Below, piece by piece: positions 60,970 to 64,000 of a stretch of DNA of 64,000 bases; position 1 is the first letter of the stretch, and every line of letters begins with the position of its first letter. The DNA comes from Podarcis raffonei (Eukaryota > Chordata > Lepidosauria > Squamata > Lacertidae): contig NC_070612.1 in assembly GCF_027172205.1 (NCBI RefSeq), forward strand, positions 28,917,183 to 28,981,182. The letters are read 5' to 3'. Under the pieces are notes generated by a model. It searched no databases and was not told the DNA's origin. It was given only the letters and a program-made list of their open reading frames with translations. The translations under genes and the position numbers were made by a program.

Positions 60970-63295
60970 GCCCCACTCATGTTCCCCCCTCTCTCTTTGT
61001 CTTTCATACATAGGGAGAACAGGGAACTATCTTCCATGTGATCAAGGTAATTTCTGAATTAGGCTCCAAAGTGAAAAAAAATCCCCTAGAGCAACATTAA
61101 TACAGCACAAATAGCTAAGACTGGGAAACAGTAAATCAACATGTTACATGATTGCTATTGAATAAGTATTTGAGTTACTTATACAACTTTACTTACATCT
61201 TTCATCTGAAGATCATACGATTTGTTTTAACACTTCATATTCATTTTAATGTCTACTGATTAATCATTTCATTGTCCTAAAGGAGTTCTATGGTTAAAAA
61301 GCATTGGACATTCTTCATAAATAAATACAGTTTATTCATGTTGCACAATTACCTGGCCTCTCCAGTTTGCATTTCTAATTGGTTCACCCATGCCTTGTAG
61401 ACCTCCACGGGACTTGTGTTGATGACTAGAGATTTATCATCCATGATGTCTTTCACCACTGGTGCCAACAACTGACGCAGAGTATTCTGCCCTCGAGCAC
61501 CTCGATTAAAGCTAACAACCATTTTGATGACTGTAGGATTTCCCGTGACAATGTCTTGAATCTGGTCTACTTTGGAACTGCAGTAAAAATAACCAGCACT
61601 TACATTACACTTTAAGATTTAAAACCTATGTCTGTGATTTTTGAATGGGCACAGTGAAGCACAATGGCTCATTCCATTTTGTCCATTCACTAATAACTGT
61701 TCAAGAACAAACATGCTCACAGAATTTGGCAACAAACAATTCTGTTCAATGTAAAGATAACTAAAGTGAAGGATGGTTCTGATACAGAAGTACAGAATAT
61801 GGCTTGCATATAAACCATTACTGATATGATTTACGGTTTGATCCCTTAAATTCTGCTTCAGTTAATATGATGCAAACACCCTACGTTTGGCAATTCTGCC
61901 TGCGATGAAAAACCCACTATATGAACAAGAGACAACAGAAGGGAATTTAACAGTTTACAATTTTGTTTAAACAGGCAAGACACAGAAGTCTTATGATTAA
62001 AAAATGGAGATAAAATGTAGGGCCACTGTGTCCTTTAATATACGCACTTTATTTCTTCTTCTAGAGCAGTTTTAAACAGCTTCAGAAGCAAGTATTCTTC
62101 TCGCTGATTAGAAGCATAGTTGTACAAAGTAAAGATAACTGTATCCATAAACTTGGTGGATTTATTCTGGGGCATCTGGAAGATCAGCTTTGCCAGGTAA
62201 GTTGGATTAGTCTATGGAAGAAATATTAGAATGACTGAAAAAACATATTAATCAAAATGTTGAAGTTTTCCACTGCCTGCTTTATTAGCACTGAGTCCTC
62301 AGTGCACTTTCATTTGTATCAACACTAATCCAAGCTTGCCAATGACTGAAAGCGCCATGGTAGAAAATGGTAAGTACTACACCACTTCCTAGTATCAAGT
62401 TTATTACTCTTGAAAACTATGGCACAGCTCAAACCCTCTGGTTATCTACACAGGCCAGCCATCTGACAGCCTTTTTAAAAGATAGCATGACTATAAATAA
62501 AGTTTCTCATTGCGGTTTCAACAATGGCTGCGAAGTGAATGAGTGAATAACCTTCAGGACAGCAGGAAGGAAGAGATAAGGTAAGGTTGTTGACGCAGGC
62601 CTCTATATAAAGTGAAACACTTTATTAAAGCTAAGTAATATAACTGTATGGATAAACTTATTTAGAAATCCTATTTGCCACCCTACTTTTGTGTTTCTAT
62701 TGAAGAGCCAATAACCAACAGCTTCTGAATAATCTACATTGCAACAATATATGTTGCAAGTGAACAGGAATGCAGGAAATTTGTTCAATCTCTCCTGCTT
62801 TCTGATTTGTCTGATCTCTCCTCCCTTCTCTCCTCTCCATGGTCTCTGCCCTAAAATGGCTGCTGCTGACCATCAAAGCACAAACAAGCAAGAAAGTAAA
62901 GAAGTGGGCAAACTCTGGATGTATGGATATGAGAATCTGTGGTGTGCATAGAAAGGTTTGGATAAATAAATTTTTGCATAATGAGTGGGTAGATAGTGGG
63001 ACCTATGTGTAGATGCTTGAAGTCAGAACGTGATATTTACCAAAGGTTCTCCCCACCCCCCATGATCAAAGTGGGAATTCATTATTCAAGCAGACATGTA
63101 TTATGAAACTACTTAACATGTATCCTCAACCACCACACAGCTCACCTGTAGAAGGTAAAACAAGTGTTGATAGGCCTCCAGCTTTTTCCGCCTTTCTTTG
63201 CTCAAGCCTTTGATGCCCTGCTTATCTCCAGACACCATGTCTTCTGCCTGATTTTTGCTTTTTTTGTTCAGCTTCTTGCTGTGCGATACAACATC
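45952..63295 (-). CDS. IQGAP2: IQGAP2, 3' half (15 coding exons, partial gene)
   Basis: Scaffold protein of the IQGAP family; it binds active Cdc42/Rac1 and links them to actin and cell adhesion in the cytosol and cortex. Fifteen exons with GT-AG borders join into one open frame of 733 codons plus stop, about the last 47% of a protein of about 1575 residues (human). Part one is the GAP-related domain (FNRGARGQNTLRQLLAP, LLYYRFMNPAIVAPDGFDI, SDQRRNLG). Part two is the RasGAP C-terminal domain, ending NLLIFLLNKKFYGK. IQGAP2 rather than IQGAP1 is chosen from RRSIKLNGKQEEKG, which fits human IQGAP2 as I recall it, and from the F2R neighbour. Calponin-homology, IQ and WW parts lie beyond the right edge. 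In mammals F2RL2 sits inside an upstream intron; none is present in this part. Confidence 0.95.
46807..46915 (-). CDS. IQGAP2: IQGAP2 coding exon (FKNVMFEITPGEEVGDF)
   Basis: 109 nt; acceptor ctcttctaag, donor CAG|gtaaat. A broken copy lies at 39195-39295. Confidence 0.93.
47032..47172 (-). CDS. IQGAP2: IQGAP2 coding exon (KYTAARLHEKGVIL)
   Basis: 141 nt; acceptor cactttacag, donor CCA|gtaggt. Carries the RRSIKLNGK stretch that favours IQGAP2. A broken copy lies at 39502-39631. Confidence 0.92.
48217..48352. mobile_element. hAT MITE with perfect 8-bp target duplication
   Basis: Palindrome-like 136-bp element: caggcatccccaacct ... aggttggggatgcctg, flanked by tgctagca (48209-48216, 48353-48360). 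Inserted in an IQGAP2 intron and absent from the matching site of the partial duplicate near 41.93 kb. Confidence 0.92.
48607..48767 (-). CDS. IQGAP2: IQGAP2 coding exon (DIRNQRRYRQHRKAEL)
   Basis: 161 nt; acceptor tttctttag, donor GAAA|gtaagt. No copy is seen in the partial duplicate. Confidence 0.93.
49192..49226. repeat. (GT)n microsatellite
   Basis: About 16 gt units directly beside the IQGAP2 block whose copy was displaced to 43.13 kb. Confidence 0.95.
49304..49516 (-). CDS. IQGAP2: IQGAP2 coding exon (EAEHLKIIEKRAIL)
   Basis: 213 nt, 71 whole codons to NKYQEIINEIAK; acceptor tttctcttag, donor AAG|gtactt. Displaced broken copy at 43243-43370. Confidence 0.93.
50412..50653. mobile_element. 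TcMar/Tigger-like MITE
   Basis: cagtggtacctcaggtta ... taacctgaggtacaactg between TA. Confidence 0.85.
50660..51400 (-). repeat. CR1/L2-clade LINE 3' portion, inverted
   Basis: 'gtataccacccttcatcc' is the complement of a LINE tail. The minus strand reads HLWNVLPREVCLAPSL and, further on, LINE-type 'cagccagtgcag' and 'gctgaattctgcacc' landmarks. Interrupted by stops. Confidence 0.75.
51838..51925 (-). CDS. IQGAP2: IQGAP2 coding exon (TKRLIIDVIRTQPGETL)
   Basis: 88 nt; acceptor cgttaag, donor CAG|gtaact. Confidence 0.92.
52970..53550. mobile_element. TcMar-like MITE with 'ccgtatttttcgc' ends, GC-rich core
   Basis: Inverted ends ccgtatttttcgc and gcgaaaaatacgg flanked by TA; 581 bp. The core is GC-rich with internal repeats and produces several spurious open frames on both strands. 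Confidence 0.85.
53890..54031 (-). CDS. IQGAP2: IQGAP2 coding exon (VDPNDPNKENTLGQLVKTE)
   Basis: 142 nt; acceptor ccctctacag, donor GAA|gtatgt. Start of the RasGAP C-terminal region. Confidence 0.92.
54144..54190. repeat. (AAT)n microsatellite
   Basis: About 15 aat units in an IQGAP2 intron. Confidence 0.95.
54539..54641 (-). CDS. IQGAP2: IQGAP2 coding exon (LLLEHQDAIAPDKNDVLNE)
   Basis: 103 nt; acceptor ttctttacag, donor CTTG|gtgagc. Confidence 0.93.
55035..55167 (-). CDS. IQGAP2: IQGAP2 coding exon (SKPVIYISIEEIINTHS)
   Basis: 133 nt; acceptor tttcctcctcag, donor TCA|gtaagt. Confidence 0.93.
55479..55604. mobile_element. hAT MITE, same family as 48217
   Basis: caggcttcctcaaa ... tttgaggaagcctg, flanked by acttaagg (55471-55478, 55605-55612). 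The inner 'ctacaactcccatgatccctagct' theme is shared with 48217-48352 in one or the other orientation. Confidence 0.9.
55640..55910 (-). repeat. Old interspersed repeat
   Basis: 'ggatcaggccaatgtcccatctag...tccatgactctgtctaatcttcttttaagcc' is the same family as 20437 and 21562, here with both parts joined. Confidence 0.6.
56454..56686 (-). CDS. IQGAP2: IQGAP2 coding exon, GAP-related domain (RFMNPAIVAPDGFDI)
   Basis: 233 nt; acceptor ttcctcccatag, donor CAG|gtctgt (weaker but GT). Contains the conserved NPAIVAP motif. Confidence 0.94.
56940..57345 (+). repeat. CR1/L2-clade LINE 3' end, old
   Basis: 'ggtggctccttccctctggaattcc' to 'aagtcactttgagttgctg' follows the layout of the LINE ends at 1 and 14092, with many changes. 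Confidence 0.5.
57913..58227 (-). mobile_element. Sauria-type SINE, inverted
   Basis: Starts taaaggtaaagggacccctg and ends acagcgccacccgcgtccc, complement of the SINE head. Confidence 0.9.
58228..59966 (-). other. IQGAP2 intron; no further gene seen
   Basis: A tRNA-like SINE remnant is near 58325-58425 ('gctctaccactgagcta'). Small open frames at 59048-59380 and 59468-59731 have no domain or splice context. Confidence 0.5.
59967..60051 (-). CDS. IQGAP2: IQGAP2 coding exon (YGMRYIAKVLKNSLHEKF)
   Basis: 85 nt; acceptor tgcatgtag, donor AAG|gtagat. Confidence 0.93.
60367..60507 (-). CDS. IQGAP2: IQGAP2 coding exon (KLPYDVTTEQALAHPEVV)
   Basis: 141 nt; acceptor tatttccccag, donor GCC|gtaagt. 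Confidence 0.93.
60718..60968 (+). repeat. CR1/L2-clade LINE 3' end plus (TTA)n
   Basis: 'agggccttctcagtagtg...ccctgtggaatgccctccca...ccagccagattggcggggtag' as at 14092 and 15372, then about 12 att units. Confidence 0.8.
61353..61577 (-). CDS. IQGAP2: IQGAP2 coding exon (SFNRGARGQNTLRQLLAP)
   Basis: 225 nt; acceptor tttttactgcag, donor CAG|gtaatt. Core of the GAP-related domain. Confidence 0.94.
62048..62211 (-). CDS. IQGAP2: IQGAP2 coding exon (TNPTYLAKLIFQMPQNKST)
   Basis: 164 nt; acceptor cttccatag, donor AAA|gtgcgt. Confidence 0.93.
63146..63295 (-). CDS. IQGAP2: IQGAP2 coding exon (KGLSKERRKKLEAYQHLF)
   Basis: 150 nt, 50 whole codons; acceptor gtttttccag, donor CAG|gtgagc. The most 5' exon in the window. 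Confidence 0.92.
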
Positions 63296-63575
63296 CTGGA
63301 AAAACAAACAAATGCAGAACTCAATTGTTAAGGCAAAGTAAAGCTGCAGTTCTGTAAGTAACCTAGAAAGAACACCAACATTAGAAGTAGAACGTGGGCA
63401 ACTGCAGTCTGTTACAACCAAATAAAACAGATGTAAAAAGGCTAAACATTAAGTTGGCAAAAAAAAGGTGCATACCATAGTTTTGAATGTCAAAAAATGA
63501 AATCTAAGCAACAGGCAGAGGGTCAATGGATGAAGCCCAGCTACACAGTTGTCACACAGATTCAACCGCTTATTA

Positions 63576-64000
63576 CCATATTTTTCACTCCATAAGGTGC
63601 ACCGGACCATAGGGCTCACCTAGTTTTTAGAGGGGGAAATCAAGAAAAGAAATCTTATTTTCCCCCCCAGCCCCAAAGAGCAGCGTACAGGCTGCACGCA
63701 ACCTCTCCCTGCCAGAGGGGTTGCAGGCGGCTATGGCACAAGCCAAGACTTGTGTGGACTGTCTTGGCTTCCTCTTTAGCAGTGCGCAACCTCTCCAGCC
63801 GGGAGAGGCTGCGCGGGGCTAAAGAAGCCATAGCCGTGTGCAGCCTCTCCCTGCCAGAGGGGCTGTGTGCAGCTATCCCTGAAGCCTTCCGAGCGCAGCG
63901 CAAGTTCCCGCTGCACTCCTCAGGCTTCGGGTTCCTTTTGCTGAAGCCGGGAGAGCAAGACTCTCCAGGCTTCAGCGAAAGGAACCTGAAGCCTCCAGAA
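63576..64000. mobile_element. TcMar-like MITE, cut by the window end
   Basis: Starts ccatatttttcactcc after TA and has 'gtgcaccggaccatagg' as in the element at 52970, followed by a GC-rich core. Its right end is outside the window. Confidence 0.75.

Overview
The window looks like genomic DNA from a squamate reptile, most likely a lizard. Large introns, a vertebrate gene pair (F2R next to IQGAP2) and the repeats point that way: tRNA-headed Sauria-type SINEs, RTE-BovB LINE ends, CR1/L2-clade LINE ends, an L1 ORF2 fragment, and many short hAT and TcMar/Tigger-like elements. The species cannot be named from the sequence. All host genes recognised lie on the minus strand.

Right half (about 45.2-63.3 kb): the 3' half of IQGAP2. 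Fifteen coding exons join in one frame (733 codons plus stop) and cover most of the GAP-related domain and the whole RasGAP C-terminal domain. The gene runs off the right edge at its 5' side. Between IQGAP2 and F2R (about 38.76-43.4 kb) lies a decayed, rearranged copy of the IQGAP2 3' region with three broken exon copies.

Left half (about 2.5-36.3 kb): an array of four protease-activated receptor genes of PAR1 type. F2R itself has exon 1 in a CpG island at 36.2 kb and exon 2 at 29.0-30.2 kb. Three shorter PAR1-like paralogs follow downstream: copy A (18.5-22.2 kb), copy B (10.7-12.9 kb) and copy C (3.0-5.4 kb). Each has the same two-exon plan: a signal-peptide exon, a phase-1 intron, then an exon with the exodomain and all seven membrane segments. 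Introns, promoter-side blocks and 3' flanks are also shared, so these are DNA-level tandem duplications and not retrocopies. B and C are the youngest pair.

Main point of interest: the receptor cores are highly conserved (B and C share about 60 identical residues in a row) while the protease-cleaved exodomains are not. The predicted activation sites are K|TFPYST in F2R, R|SLLPIL in A and R|FAFPVY in B. C has no basic residue at that position. This suggests a local family of thrombin-receptor-like genes with diversified activating proteases or tethered ligands. That functional reading is inference; the sequence differences are seen directly.

The rest of the window is repeats. They include a solo LTR with a 5-bp target duplication, a BovB fragment flanked by about 260-bp direct repeats, and hAT elements with clean 8-bp target duplications, one of which has a matching empty site in the sister paralog.
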